From Salticus scenicus (Eukaryota > Arthropoda > Arachnida > Araneae > Salticidae), in assembly GCA_963930645.1 (NCBI GenBank), contig OZ005648.1, forward strand, positions 110,522,592 to 110,586,591: DNA of 64,000 bases, in the 5' to 3' direction. The position numbers and the translations under genes were made by a program. The first letter of the stretch is position 1. Each line of letters starts with the position of its first letter. Of the stretch, positions 34,556 through 46,800 are shown piece after piece. The notes under the pieces were generated by a model that worked only from the letters and a program-made list of their open reading frames with translations, made no database searches and had not been told where the DNA came from.

Positions 34556-34879
34556 AGTTCAATGTAACGTTTCTTTTTTAGAAATCTTTGCATTTTATTT
34601 GGAAGTGTAGATTAGCAGTATAATTACATATACAAATAATAATAATAATATTCATATGACATTTACTTTCAAAGTATCAATTGATGGTCTTTGCAAGAAA
34701 AAGCGCTGTTGACTTTGTCATAATATATTAACATTAAAAAAGTATATACGTAATGAAAAATTGTAATAGAATAACTATTTTTAGTTATATTTGAATGCTT
34801 ATTTTTCTTGGCATAATCGGAAATCTTCCATGGTACATTAGTGTGTCCTGGAATACACTTTAGGAACCACTGCCTTAGT

Positions 34880-36885
34880 TTCTAAATAAGAATTAAAATA
34901 TATACATATGAAATATGTTACTAAGGAGAAAACCAGAAAAAAAAAAATAGTTAAACTTATTCCACGCATATTTTATAATTATAAGGTCGTTTTCAACATT
35001 AAGAAAAAAAAAAAAAAAAAAAATCAACAAAATTTTTTAGCTTAAATAACCACGCAAACCATGAACCAGAAATAGACAATCAGCTAGTTACTATGACTAC
35101 AGAGATGTATCGATCAAGTCTTAAGGAAAACGATGACAATCATTTTATCGATTATGGGCAGCAAAAAATAGGCATATCTGCTGGTTTTAACTATCTTTAT
35201 TAAATTATCTACCCACATGAGGAAATTGGCAGCGCAAAGTCTAGCTTTGAAATTTAAATAAATTTGAATATTTAATAAACGAATAAAAAGAAATATAGGA
35301 AATATGAATTTAAACGGAAAACATATTATAAATTTCACGTCAAATGAATAATAGTAGAAAATACAACACAAAGATTTTTTTTTTTTTTTAAACAATAGAC
35401 TCTAACAGCACAGTTAGGCTTAACTTATGCACAGTACATCTTAAGGACGTTTCTGGGATGCCTTGTCATCCAGAAGACATCTTGAAGATATCCTGGGGAG
35501 GCGATGTGCTGTCTGGGGAGCGGCAATAACATACATGTAAAAAAGAGCAAACAGGCTTGAAACATTTGCAGGATATATCAAGTATGTGCGAAAACAATTT
35601 ATTTTAAAAGAAAAATCTCTTCCGAACGATATTCCCAGAGATAATTCTAATTCTGAAAATTAGACTATACTTTGAGAAATGAAAGAAATTAATTCTTTCC
35701 AAACAAACATCTAAATGCCAGGAGAATAAGCAGAGCAAAGTTTCTGTTTCATTGAATGATTGCGAAAAATTTGTAAGAATAATGCTGCGTGCTTCACGAT
35801 AATTATGCAAAAGAAGTTATGTACGTATATATGAATACAGAAGTAAAATATAATTAAATAATCTACGAAATATTTTTACTATTTATTTTTTATTAGATTG
35901 CACAAACCTAAACATTTTGTTTTGTTATACCGCCCTGGCTAAAACATTGCGATTGATTAAAATTTACTCATGTGTTAATATTATTAACTAAATAAATAAA
36001 TAAATGACGTCAATTTTACCCAAAAATTAACTTAAAAGTTTAATTTCTGATAAAGGCTGTTTTTTTTTTTTTTTTGTCTTTTTAATTATTCTCGTGTGAA
36101 TATATATTTTTTTTTCATTTCAAAGAAAAATGCAGTCACCGGTTTTGTAGCACAAAGTTCTCAGTGGATGTAAAACTATCTTAACAAAAATAAATAAATA
36201 AATAAATAAAAATAAATGAAATAAAATAATTTACAGTGACAGAAAAAGGTTTGTAGGGCACCTAAAAAAAAAAAAAAAAAAAAAAAAAACTATACAAAAA
36301 CTCTGTATTAAACAGAATTTAGTTCTGTTTTTCACTCATTTACGCATTTGAAAACTTATATTCTAGACATTCTTATATATACTAGTAAGACAATTTCTTA
36401 CGCAAAATTCAGTATGGTCGACAACAAATATTCATAACTTTTCTTTTTCTTCTTCTTCCCCCCCCCCCCCCTGCCCATCCCCGTCTGATAGATACAGAAC
36501 TGTGTTTCTAAAAAATTTAATCTTTATATATATATATATTAGTAAACTTAATTAAATGATTAAGAAATTGCCAAACAATGGCATGGCACACTCAAAATAA
36601 CAAAACATGCAGAATTTTGCAAATAGAAATATGAATAAAATCATTCCAAAAGATTCGCGCAAAAGCAGCGTAATAATTAAGAATGAAAATATATTGAAAA
36701 CCTATTAAAACATTGCAGTAGATGAAACTAAGTATCACATGAAGAAATAGATAGAACATAAATTTCAAAAAAAAAATTAAGCATCCCTTAATTAAAGCAT
36801 ACAGAATCAATACTTTTTCAAGGGCATAGATTGAATGTTGCATGCAAATTAAAATAAATAATAGCGTCTTTTTTGCTTTTAGTTT
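34880..36885. other. AT-rich block with a hyphenated short-motif repeat
   Basis: At 35400-35530 the sequence GGACGTTTCTGGGATGCC, AGAAGACATCTTGAAGATAT, CCTGGGGAGG has repeated 6-8 base inverted motifs; loosely similar stretches lie at 2690-2790 and 43715-43810. T-run at 36060-36075, A-run at 36266-36289, C-run at 36459-36471. No gene. Confidence 0.55.
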
Positions 36886-36890
36886 TTTAG

Positions 36891-37629
36891 TTCCCCATCA
36901 TACTACAGGTAATGGAGAACTTAGGTAATCGTTAAAATTTTTTACCTCGGTTTTTTTACTTTTTTTTACACGTTTTCAGGCGTGAGGAATCTGAAAATAT
37001 CAAAATGTGTATGGTGTCCATTTGTTGGGTGTTTGTTAGTGCGTTAGTGTGTTAGTATGTTAGTCTGTGTACACAATATCTCACGAACAAATGATCGCAG
37101 AGAGGTCGGACCAATTTTAAAATATTATTTATGACACTGGCAAGAACCCTATTCATTTGCAACATTCTAATTAAAAAACTTCAGAAGTTACTCAAAATTT
37201 CACTTAAACGTGCATGAAAAGAAATATTTTCCTCGTAAAGATGTAAGAACAACTTTTAAATATTAGTTTTGATGCCGGAATGAACATAATTAACTATAAA
37301 CATGCTACTTTGAAATTTTCGCAAGTTATTAGAAATTTACGAATTTCTTAACATGGCAGAATAGAGCAAAATTTTGCATAAATGTCCCTTTGAAGACTAT
37401 TTTATCGTACAGATGTCAGACTACTTTTAAAATATCATTTAAGATACTGGCAAGAACCCTATTGATTTTCAACATTCTAATTTAAAAACTTTGCAAGTTA
37501 TTCGAAATTTATGATTTTCTTAACATGGGAGAATAGGGCAACATTTCACTTAAACGTGCATTAAATGGAACATTGAAGTGTTGGCATAGTATAAGTTAAA
37601 ATGTGTGGAAACAAATATGTGATGGGGAA
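36891..37629 (-). mobile_element. Family D element, copy 2 (both termini)
   Basis: 739 bp with 10-bp terminal inverted repeats TTCCCCATCA (36891) and TGATGGGGAA (ending 37629). From the left: TTTTTTACACGTTTTCAGG, GTTTGTTAGTGCGTTAGTGT-type core, GTACACAATATCTCACGAAC and ATGATCGCAGAGAGGTCGG. Three tandem units then follow (about 37130, 37260, 37430), each containing GGCAAGAACCCTATT, AACATTCTAATT and CTTAACATGG. The organisation equals copy 1 in opposite orientation. No coding capacity. Confidence 0.75.
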
Positions 37630-38600
37630 CTGCGCAGAGTCCACCTACGTCAACTAGTTTTCCATGGGATTGAAAAAAATAATAACAACATCTATTATTA
37701 TTATTTTCGGCTTAAAGTCAAATCTAACAATTTTAGATAACAAAAAAATAATAACTGAAAAGTAGAAAGGGAAAGAAAACAAATTTGAAATAATAAATTA
37801 AATTTGAAAATATATAAAACTATTTCGTTTACAATGAATGTTACTTTTTGCTTTCCTATATATGCGTAATATAGATGTTGATCCATAATAGCATTATAAC
37901 CCTATAGAATAAAATGTAGAAAAAATATTTTATGCAAAGGATTTTGTTATATTTTCATTAGTTGTAATTAGTAGAATGCTTAGATTAAATTAAAAAAAAA
38001 ATAGTTTCAGATAATTTGAATAAATTCCAAGTATTATTGTAGTATTTAATTATAATATGTAAGTAAATTTTCGATTATTTACATAAAAAAAAAACTTCGA
38101 TTCAAAGTACCTTCATTTAGTTAATAAGCGTAATTATATCATGGCTGCTGGTATTATTGTTCACAGTATTAACAATATATTTTATTAACAAATTTATAAG
38201 TTTTTCTTTGTTTATTTTTTTTTTTAAATCTGATTATATCAACATGTGACAAATAATTTATTTAATGTAAAGTTGTTTTATTTTATTTATTTTTTAATTT
38301 ATTTATTTTTTAAGATAAATTTATTTATTTATTTATTTTAAATAAGCAGTACTAAAATTTTACTATTATTTATTTTTCTTTTTAGAGAAACCAAAGGTAT
38401 GTTTCTAATTTTAAAATGTGTTAATTTATCGTTATTAACGATTACAATTCAAATGGCCAACTATTCTACTCCCCCTCTCTCTCTCGCATCGCTAATTGAC
38501 ATTACGTTTAATATTTACGTTTAATCTCGACTAATAGCTGAATTAGGTAAATTATTATGTCATTTATCGATAAATCCCCCCCCCCTCTCTCTCTCTCTCT
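37630..38600. other. AT-rich non-coding block
   Basis: No gene. TTTA-rich stretches near 38280-38340; CT-rich simple repeat at 38470-38485 and 38575-38600. Confidence 0.65.
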
Positions 38601-38602
38601 TT

Positions 38603-39562
38603 TACTTTCTCTTACCCATAAGTTAGAGAAAGTATTGTTTTTGGGTCAAATTTTCGAACGCGAGATTTTGTTATATTTACACGTTTTGAGGTCCCCTGAA
38701 TACGAAAATCATGTTTTTAGCAAATGGTCTGTGTGTCTGTGTGTGTGTGTGTGTGTGTCTGTGTGTCTGTCTGTTATCAGCATATCTCAAAAACAAATTA
38801 TGGCAGAAAGTTTAAACTTGGTATTCTAAATGTGTTATCATATAGGGATGCTACAGTAAGCTTTTCGTTAAGATCAAGCTAATGGTTCGTGTAACAGGGA
38901 CAATCAAGAGAATTCTAATACATTACGTCTATGGGGGAAATTGTAGGAAAGTAGAGTTTAACGTCTATAGACTGCACTAAACCAAATGAAATGAATATAT
39001 ATATTTTGTAATAGAGATAGTTAACTGGGAAAATTTTTTTGTGTATGTAGGAGCCTCGCCTCCCCCACTAGGGGGGAAGTCCCCCCTCGAGGGGAGTAAA
39101 TTTTCATGAAGGGTATCTTTCAAAAGAGCTCGCCAATACCTTTAAAACGAATGGTTGAACCATCGATCTGCGATAATTTAAAACAAAGTTATCGATTTTT
39201 TTACTTTTAACGAAAAAAAACTTAGAAAAAAAATCGTACTCTTTTTTTTTTTTTTTTTTTGAGAATAAAATGGACTTTTTTTGGATATTTGGTGTTATAC
39301 TACTTCTCTAATATGGAAATCGTCTGCATTATCATGAAAGATAATTTTTTTAAATAATAATTTTATTAAATTATTTTTTTAAAAACAGACTTATTTTTTA
39401 ATAACCGAAATAAACTCTATATAAATGTAGGTGCATTAATGAAACGGGGGGTTGAGGGGGGCGGTAGCCTCCCTCACACTCTTACCTATTAATCTGCAAC
39501 CTGTATTTATTGTATTAAATTTCAGGGTAAGAGAAAGTCGTGTGAGTGACACACCAGATTAT
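38603..39562 (+). mobile_element. Chimeric family E element with family A core
   Basis: It opens with the E hairpin (TACTTTCTCTTACCCATAAG then TTAGAGAAAGTA), TTACACGTTTTGAGGTCCCC, a GTGTCTGTGTGTCTGTCTGT core and ATATCTCAAAAACAAATTAT, colinear with 56878-57245. Between about 39005 and 39380 the sequence switches to the reverse complement of family A's interior (GGAGCCTCGCCTCCCCCACT; AGGGTATCTTTCAAAAGAGC). It then returns to the E tail (CTCTATATAAATGTAGGTGC, GGTAGCCTCCC, GTGTGAGTGACACACCAGAT). Family A is missing both its termini here, which argues against simple insertion. Confidence 0.7.
39010..39380 (-). repeat. Family A interior segment inside an E element
   Basis: Reverse complement of the middle of copies 1-3 (for example ATCGATCTGCGATAATTTAA, GGTGTTATACTACTTCTC, ATGGAAATCGTCTGCATTAT). 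Neither the TGTGGCCACCACA end nor the AGAAAGTA hairpin is present. Confidence 0.75.
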
Positions 39563-39564
39563 TT

Positions 39565-41025
39565 TTTTTCTTTTCTCTCCGTTTCTTTATAATTTTAGCT
39601 TCAGACTGAAGTACTTAATATTTAGTTATTTGTGAACAATCTTGCAAAATATTCAATATTTAGTTTTATTATTATTTTAAAGGGGAAAAAACCCCAGAAA
39701 TTACACACACACATATATATATATACATATCATACTGTTTTTTAATATTTATCTACTATTTATACCCACATTAATATTCTTATATTCATGGCAATTTATT
39801 ATTTCTTAAATATAAATATTAACAGATTTATCACAGAGTATATAATTATTACAAAACTCAAATTTGCATAATTTTCCTAGATTATTCAATTTTTGAGAAG
39901 GATAATCAAAACCCCCCACCTTTTCCCTTATTTTTTATAAATTTCAATAGGTTCCTTAATAGTAGCGATTCTATGTAAATTATCATTATTTTCATTATTT
40001 TCAAAATTTAACTATGTGTCCGACTTACAGGGACGCATCCAAATCACTATTCTAAAATATGTTAGAAATATTTTAATTAACAAGCAAAATATTTTTTTTT
40101 TTTTTTTTTTTTTTTATCAGCAATTAAATTTATCAAAATTTGCAAAGATTCAATTTTTAACAAATATTTTGAAAGTATTGTTCGAAGTTCTGAAAATTTC
40201 TGAATACATTAATTATTTAACGTAAATTTAATACAATAAAAATAAAGAATACATAAAGAATTTATGTACAAATTTGCATTTCACTGACTATTTTCATGTT
40301 AATTAAAATGCCTTGAACAATCGTTAGACACATTCAATTATGAAAGCGATTATCTGTATAAATAAAGAGGAGTGTTGTGTGTATATACGTGTGATTTGGA
40401 GCTCAGGTCACTGACCACAAAATTACAAAATTTGGAAGAGAGGTAGATGATTGAATCATGCAAGGAATGCTTAATGCTTAAAACTGCACCTCATCCAGAA
40501 TTTTTTTTTTTTTTTTTTTAATTATTATTATTTTACTTTATTTTGGATTTTATCTGTAGATTTTTAAGGATAACAATAAGGAAGCTTTTATAATTAACTT
40601 GAAAAAATGCAGTATCTATTTAGAATTAAAGCAGTTGTAATTGCTCTTTATTATCTTGTAATTTATCAAATTATCTGATATCTATTTTTCGTACATAGTT
40701 TGTCCGGTGTCAGTTGATTTTCTTGTTTTTTCGTACTTGTACATTTATCTCCCCCGCACTTTCCCATATTAAACGGAGGTGGTAACATCAACGTTAGTAA
40801 ATATCTCAAAATCAAATTCATCATTAATTCTATCATTGTGTTAAGGCTACCTTTTATGTTAAAAGCCGAAAATGTGTGGATTTCTGTATTCAGCAAAAAC
40901 ACTCACGACAAGCATACGTGGTGTACAATAATCTTGTCAAAAAAAAGAAAGAAAAAAAGAGAGAGAGAGAAAACGTTTGAGCTCGGCCTTCTTCAGGGAA
41001 ACCCGGTAACAAAATCTACCCTTTA
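39565..41025. other. AT-rich non-coding block
   Basis: No gene. T-runs at about 40091-40115 and 40501-40519. The last 80 bases (GA-rich run, then GTTTGAGCTCGGCCTTCTTC) lead into the ORF at 41030 and could be a leader. Confidence 0.55.
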
Positions 41026-41029
41026 AAAA

Positions 41030-41347
41030 ATGTCGTCACAAGAGAAAGAAGTTTCCTTCCGACTTCACTCAAATGATGCACACTGCACACTCTACTGGCA
41101 GATAGCGGGGGTGGACGAGCGTCCGAGCGTGAAATACGCTTCTTCGTTGGTTGACTTATACACCTGGAGAGAAAATTCGGTAAGGTGCACTGCACCCGAA
41201 AAAGAATTCCCTGGAATAAACGATGAGAAGCTACACTTCCTGACGATCGTAAAAGCTGTTTCGAAACTAAACGCTTCGAATCTTATGGTAATAGCAAACA
41301 AAAAACTAAAAATTATAAGTTTTGAAATTAACGCTATTAACTTTTAA
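41030..41347 (+). CDS. Best coding candidate: ORF or first exon of an unknown protein
   Basis: A 105-codon ORF starts at ATG 41030 (context AAAATGTCG). Residues 1-86 have ordinary protein composition and G/C-rich codon ends: SFRLHSNDAHCTLYWQIAGV, DERPSVKYASSLVDLYTWRE, CTAPEKEFPGINDEKLHFLT, IVKAVSKLNASNLM. The last 19 residues are AT-rich like the flanks. Two donor sites fit at codon boundaries: TCG|GTAAGG after 41179 and ATG|GTAATA after 41287, so the true exon may end there. The region is CpG-richer than almost anything else here. The opposite strand is also open over 41092-41301. I recognise no domain. It could be a first coding exon, a small single-exon gene or an old insertion. Confidence 0.35.
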   Translation: MSSQEKEVSFRLHSNDAHCTLYWQIAGVDERPSVKYASSLVDLYTWRENSVRCTAPEKEFPGINDEKLHFLTIVKAVSKLNASNLMVIANKKLKIISFEINAINF

Positions 41348-42583
41348 TAAAATTTATAGAATTACGAAATACGATAAAAGTTATTATAATGTTTATCCCG
41401 TAAAAAATTAATTAAACTTAATATACTCATTTCTTTTTCATTTTATGTTTTTGAGCCACAAAAAAGTCGCAGAGAAAACTTTTTATAAAAAGAATCAATA
41501 TCATACTATTTTCTATCAATTATATTGAACAAATACATGCAAACAAGTATGTAATAAATGGAAATATTTAAAACACGTCAATTTCAAATTAAATATATCA
41601 TAATTTGATAATTGTCTTAGAAACACCGATTAAATATTTTTTTAAAGAAAATCATGATTTCTTAGTAACAATTTTGAACTGGAAGTAATGATGATCTAAC
41701 AAATGTTTTTAAAATTATACATAAACATCTTAAGCATTTACAGGAAAAAAATCCGCCACAATATTTGTTCCTCTATTTTTTACATAGCTGATGCGACGAC
41801 TACATTAAAAAAAATTTCTAACACACCAACTTTCCAAACGATTTTTATGTTTTAAATAAATTCGCTACAAAAAGGAAATGATTTATTTGAAAAATCCTAC
41901 GGATTCAAAATTTTAATTGCTTACACTATTGAAAATATTTTCTCATATCAAAAGAGTACAGAATATTTCAAATGTATTATGATGAGTCTTTGTCAGGCTT
42001 TTCAAACAAAAAAAAAATAATAATAAAGAAGATATAAATTAAGCGTTTTAAATTTGATTGTCTTAAAACCCAATTAAAAAAATAAATAAATAAATAAATA
42101 AATAAATAAATGCTTAATCTTAATGTGTTTCAAACAAATATCCATTACGGGTGGGGGGGGGGGGGGGGTAAAAAGTGCAACTCAAATATTTCAAGAGCAT
42201 CAACACTCATAGCATTTATCTTACAAATTAAAACTCAACTAAGTAAACGGTCTCAATCTATCTTTGAAACATGAGATTTGATTACCTTGCATGCGATTAA
42301 CATAACATGAAATAACGAATTGATTACTCCATCCATAAATAAAAAATAAATAACTCAGGTACAAAACAAATTGTCTGTCACGTTTCAGTTTTGGAAGAGG
42401 GAATCGACTGAAAATGCCCACGGGAGGAGAGAGCGAGAGCAGTAGTGTGTCGAACTAATTATCTCCGCACTGAACCAGGATCTCATAACTGGGAAAAGGT
42501 TACGAAAAGTTCAAGAGCAGAGTGAAGATGATGAATAGGTTTCCCCTAACAAAGGCCTCTGCGATATCAAGGGCATAAATAGC

Positions 42584-42602
42584 GTAATAGGTAACCTATT
42601 AC
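42584..42602. repeat. 19-base palindrome
   Basis: GTAATAGGT-A-ACCTATTAC, perfect arms of nine bases around one central base. Confidence 0.85.
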
Positions 42603-42778
42603 TGACGAATAGAGCAAATTAACAAGTTTTTTTTTTTTTTTTTTAAAGACAAACAAGACACTTTTATGAGTATTTAAAATGAACAAGAATAAATGTTCTT
42701 CTGGTGATGCTTTACCTATCGCCGCCGGTAACCGCAGCCCGTATTCTTCCAAATTTGTTATGAGAAAAATTCATTACT

Positions 42779-42820
<42 letters not shown>
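42779..42820. repeat. (TA)n microsatellite
   Basis: About 42 bases of TA dinucleotide. Confidence 0.95.
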
Positions 42821-42827
<7 letters not shown>

Positions 42828-43442
42828 TTATTTTTTTTTTAATTCCGTCTTCACATTCAGAAAACTAACAACCTAAATTTTTTTTTCAATTATATAAACA
42901 ATTGATTCTAGAAATTTTTGATAATCAAGCTTTAAAGAAAGTAAGAAAAATGTACGTTAAAGCATTTTCGATATTAATGCACACTAATAATTCTTAATAC
43001 AAATTTTCTCTTAGAATAAACATGGTTTTTGGCTGCCAGCGACGATAAGTGATAGGTCACCTTTCATTTCAGTCAAAGATGTTTAATTATCAAGTTTCAA
43101 AACAGCTAAAGTTGCAATACGAAAAATAAAAGGTCAAATGGCAAATTTAGGCTAATAAATTATTTGAGAGAAGGTAGCCAAACGAATAGATGTGGAGATC
43201 GATTAATAAGTTGAAACTTTTCATTATTGCTTTTTGCTATAATCATAAAGGGATCAACATACATTTTTAAACCAATATCTGTGTATGTGTTACACTCGTT
43301 TTAAAACTATATACTGTAACTTAAGACTAACGAAATGAACGAATTTTGATATTTATTTGGACCTTCAAATAAACTTCTGTCGATTATATTTTAATGTTTA
43401 TCAATCAAATGAAGTTGATGTTGTTGTGTGAAATTTTCAAAG

Positions 43443-43810
43443 CGGTATGTGGTGTATGGCTTTAAAGCCGACTGACAATGCGAGGGCCTTAGACTGCGAC
43501 CCATACAGCACTCTGAATTCCGAAGACATCACATATACATTGCAGCGTCTCATTTTCGTCACATCAGAAGGTGTACTAAATAAAGCATATTATAGTTCAC
43601 TGTCGCTACAATTTACTCCTTGAGACATTTTGAGTTTGCAGATACAAATTTTGCGCATGTGCTGAGATTTGTATGACGTATTTTATATGTCGCAATACGC
43701 TGTCTCTGGATTGAGACATTTCCAACACCCAAGAACATTTCTGAAATGTTCCATAAATGAACAGAACATCTGTGGGACATCGCAACGTCATGTTGCAGTG
43801 TGACGTTCTT
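43443..43810 (+). repeat. SINE-like head and short-motif repeat
   Basis: 43443-43500 (TGTGGTGTATGGCTTTAAAG, CCGACTGACAATGCGAGGGC) is related to the heads at 32310 and 59009. 43715-43810 has repeated GAACATTTCTGAAATGTTCC-type hyphenated inverted motifs (AGAACATCTGTGGGACATC). The minus ORFs at 43606-43852 run through this and are not regarded as genes. Confidence 0.45.
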
Positions 43811-43859
43811 AATACATTTTAGAGAGCAAGTGTGCTTATGGGGAACTATCATGATGATA

Positions 43860-46800
43860 GTGATAATTACATATGAACATCCACATGATGTAATTAAAAC
43901 ATATTCAATATGTTAATTATAAAATAAATACTAAGTTTGTTAATTTTTTTTAATATTTAATGAGATATTTGCATTGATTTCTTTTTAATTTTATCTATTT
44001 ATTTATTAATTTTTTTTGCAATAATCATTACAATTGCAATCAAGTTTATTTAAGGTAAAAATAAAATTTTACGATTCAGGTAAGTAATATAAACATAACA
44101 ATAAAATTTTATATTTAAATACACAATAATTGCAGCATCACGCTATGTTTCGCTTTAATCTACAACTGTCAATTGTAATTCTTTATTAAATAAATAAAAT
44201 TCACTGAAGTTTATACTCAAAACTGTTAATGTATGTGCATATAAACCTCATTAGTGTTGGTAATTATCTGCTCAAATAAATAAAAAAAAAAAAAAAAAAA
44301 GACCTGGGTTTGGTATTATCTACTCAAAAATATGTTATTTTTTGCGACCTTCAGCTTCACTGATGCCGGCATCATAGCTGTCAAATTAAATGAAATGCAT
44401 TCATTCAGTTTTTACTTTATCAAATAATTTAATGCAAATCAATTACCGACAGTATAAAGTTAATTTTATCAACACAGTTCTCGATTACAGAGTATTCCTA
44501 CAAATTTTTTTTTAAAAAAAACCATCAATAGTGTTAAAATAGTAGTAATTTCGACAAAAAACTGACAGAATAATTTGTAAAAAATTATTTTTAAAATTAC
44601 AACTTAACTTTTAAAAATGCTGCCTGTTATTTATTTTTATGTTTTTCATATAATAAAAATATCATTTATCTACAGTATAATTTTACAATGCATTTTGTTA
44701 TTCTGGAAGAACTGAACTACGAAAAATAACATTTACAAAATTATTAAGCTGTAATCAACGCAAAAATCTGCTTTTCTATGATACTAATAGCAACGTCTTA
44801 TTAATATTTGTATTGTGAATAATGAATATAAATATGCAGTAGTAGAATCTTAGAAATAACTTTAATGGCCATCACAAAAAAAAAGCACAGCTTAGCAGCG
44901 TGAGTCCTACACAAGAAATTATATTTTGATAAATTATAAATTTAAAATCTTAATACAAGTTAAATACGTATATATACTATATATATGTATTGTCTATACT
45001 GTATACTGAAAATATAACAATCTTGGAGCAAATAAAATTCTCTGTTGGTTAGAAGTACTTGGAAATCCCTATTCAAGCAAATATTACTGAAATATAATTA
45101 AATGTAAAATTACCTTAATATAAAATATTATTATTATTTTTTATATACTAGGCAGCGGAGCTTTATCAATAGAGGAGACTCGGGAAACGCAAATTCTTTA
45201 AACATGCTTACCAATATTTTTAGTGACTTAAGAAAAAAGATAAGCATCTAGTTAAGGCCACCACATAAGAATGTTCCGCATAATTCGTAAAAGAATAATC
45301 AAATAAGTAATTAAAAAAATATGTCTAACGGTAATTAAATTAGCACTTCGAAATCTATCTGCAATCCAAAAAGTAACTCCAGACACAATTAAAATAAACT
45401 GATTTACCAACAGAGACAATTATTTAAAACTTTGTGAAAAATTAAAAATTTTACGAGCTCGTTGTCTGAGAATTCAGTACGACAGTAAAAAGTCATTTCA
45501 CTCCAGACTGACACTAATATAACCGTTTTTTAAGTCAATGGCAGCCATTACTGTTAAATCTTGCCAGGAAATAATATAACTAAAATCACAGACTAAGAAA
45601 ACAAAACAATTAGCTCTCTTACTGCGGCACCTTTTATTTTACTGCTTATAATACTAAAATAAAATGAAAGTTCAATAACACGAGAGCATACATTTAAAAA
45701 ATCCCTAAACTATAAAATCTTAATGTTTGACATTATTTATTGATTCGTCTAAGTAATTTTCAACAATAATGGTTCGTAATTAATCACGTAATAGAATTTT
45801 TTTAGTTGGTAAAAATGCAAAATTGTCTAAAATTTGAACATTTCTTGCTCTTTCTTCACATATGCTGTGTCTAGGGTATAATTTAAATTCGTTTTTTACA
45901 TATTTTGCCTTCTAATGCTTTACATTAAAGAACTCTATCATTAAAATGTGTAATAAATAAATAAATAATTTAATATTATTATATTCAATAATATTAATTT
46001 AATTTATTAGTTTAAGATTATTATATTTTAATATTATTGTATTTTATTTTAATAATGTAAGCTATTTTAAACATGCCAGCCCATTTTTAGAAGCATTTGC
46101 TTATTTTTCTAAATTATGTGAATTTTGAAACAGTGGGGTAAAAGGGAAAATTGTAAATGGTAAAATAGGTCATTTTTACAATTTTCTGTACATTTCCCCT
46201 CCTATTCAAAAAATCAAGTCATCTTTCTATTATATTTGATAATTTTTTTAAGTCAGTATTCATGATCTTTAATTTTTAAATGAATTTTGTTCCATTTTAT
46301 GGAACATTGGCATGTAAAAGGTTAATAATGGTCCCATTGATGTCGTTTAATCCCCCCACGAATTTGTGACTAATGTTTTAAAACATTTTTGTATGATAAA
46401 CAATATAGATGTTGTCCGTGAAACATTCTGAGCATTAGCAAATAAATCATCATTTTCAGGCAAGCTTTAACAAAATATGTATTATATAGTTCCTTTTATC
46501 TAATTTCATATTTAAAAAATGAATTATCGATAATAAATGATGATGCATTGCAATATATTTATTGAAATTTTCTGTGATTTTTCTTTCTTTTTGCATTTTT
46601 TAATTATTTTTACTTTATCAGTTGGCTTGATTAATATTTCAAATGCATTTTTCTCAAATTAAAATAATAATAAATAAATAAAAAATAAATAAAAAGACAT
46701 TTGACACAAGGGTCAAACTGTCCTATATTTTAAGTACCATAAACTTTTAATAATATACTTTTCTTTATTTAATCATTGAATTTCTGTGATTAAAATAATA

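Larger units (their letters stand above)
33334..34874. mobile_element. hAT-like non-autonomous element
   Basis: The left end reads CGGTGGTTTCAAACTTTCAG then AAATCAAGGCGCATTTAACC. The right end, reversed, reads AAGGCAGTGGTTCCTAAAGT then GTATTCCAGGACACAC. Such CAGTGGTTYYCAAA termini and the adjoining GGCGCA(C/T)TTT motif are typical of hAT (Charlie-like) elements. About 1.54 kb with no transposase. It carries a ~216-bp tandem duplication near the left end and a SINE insertion at about 34390-34555. An 8-bp target duplication could not be made out, so borders are approximate. Confidence 0.5.
41350..43435. other. AT-rich block with simple repeats
   Basis: Includes (AAAT)n at about 42079-42110, a G-run at 42151-42167, T-run at 42627-42644 and (TA)n at 42779-42820. 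Short GC-richer patches at 42415-42560 and 42700-42750 have open frames on both strands (for example KCSSGDALPIAAGNRSPYSS) but no consistent splice signals. Confidence 0.55.

Noticed and set aside
35114..35395. 93-residue minus-strand ORF with hydrophobic stretches
   Set aside because: AT-driven Phe/Ile/Tyr composition, no splice support and no recognisable domain.
38557..38829. 90-residue ORF with Val-Cys repeats
   Set aside because: Runs through the (GT)n core of a family E element; the same frame is broken in other E copies.
42239..42421. Minus-strand frame after a decent acceptor-like CCTCCCGTGGGCATTTTCAG
   Set aside because: The downstream frame becomes AT-rich at once, and the only donor-like site leaves a tiny exon; not distinguishable from chance.
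43606..43852. Two overlapping minus-strand ORFs of ordinary composition
   Set aside because: Both lie on a short-motif repeat block, and two frames open at once argue for repeat composition rather than selection.
44087..44095. Plus-strand consensus CAG|GTAAGT as a donor or ratchet point
   Set aside because: No pyrimidine tract immediately upstream and no open exon before it; matches of this length are expected by chance.
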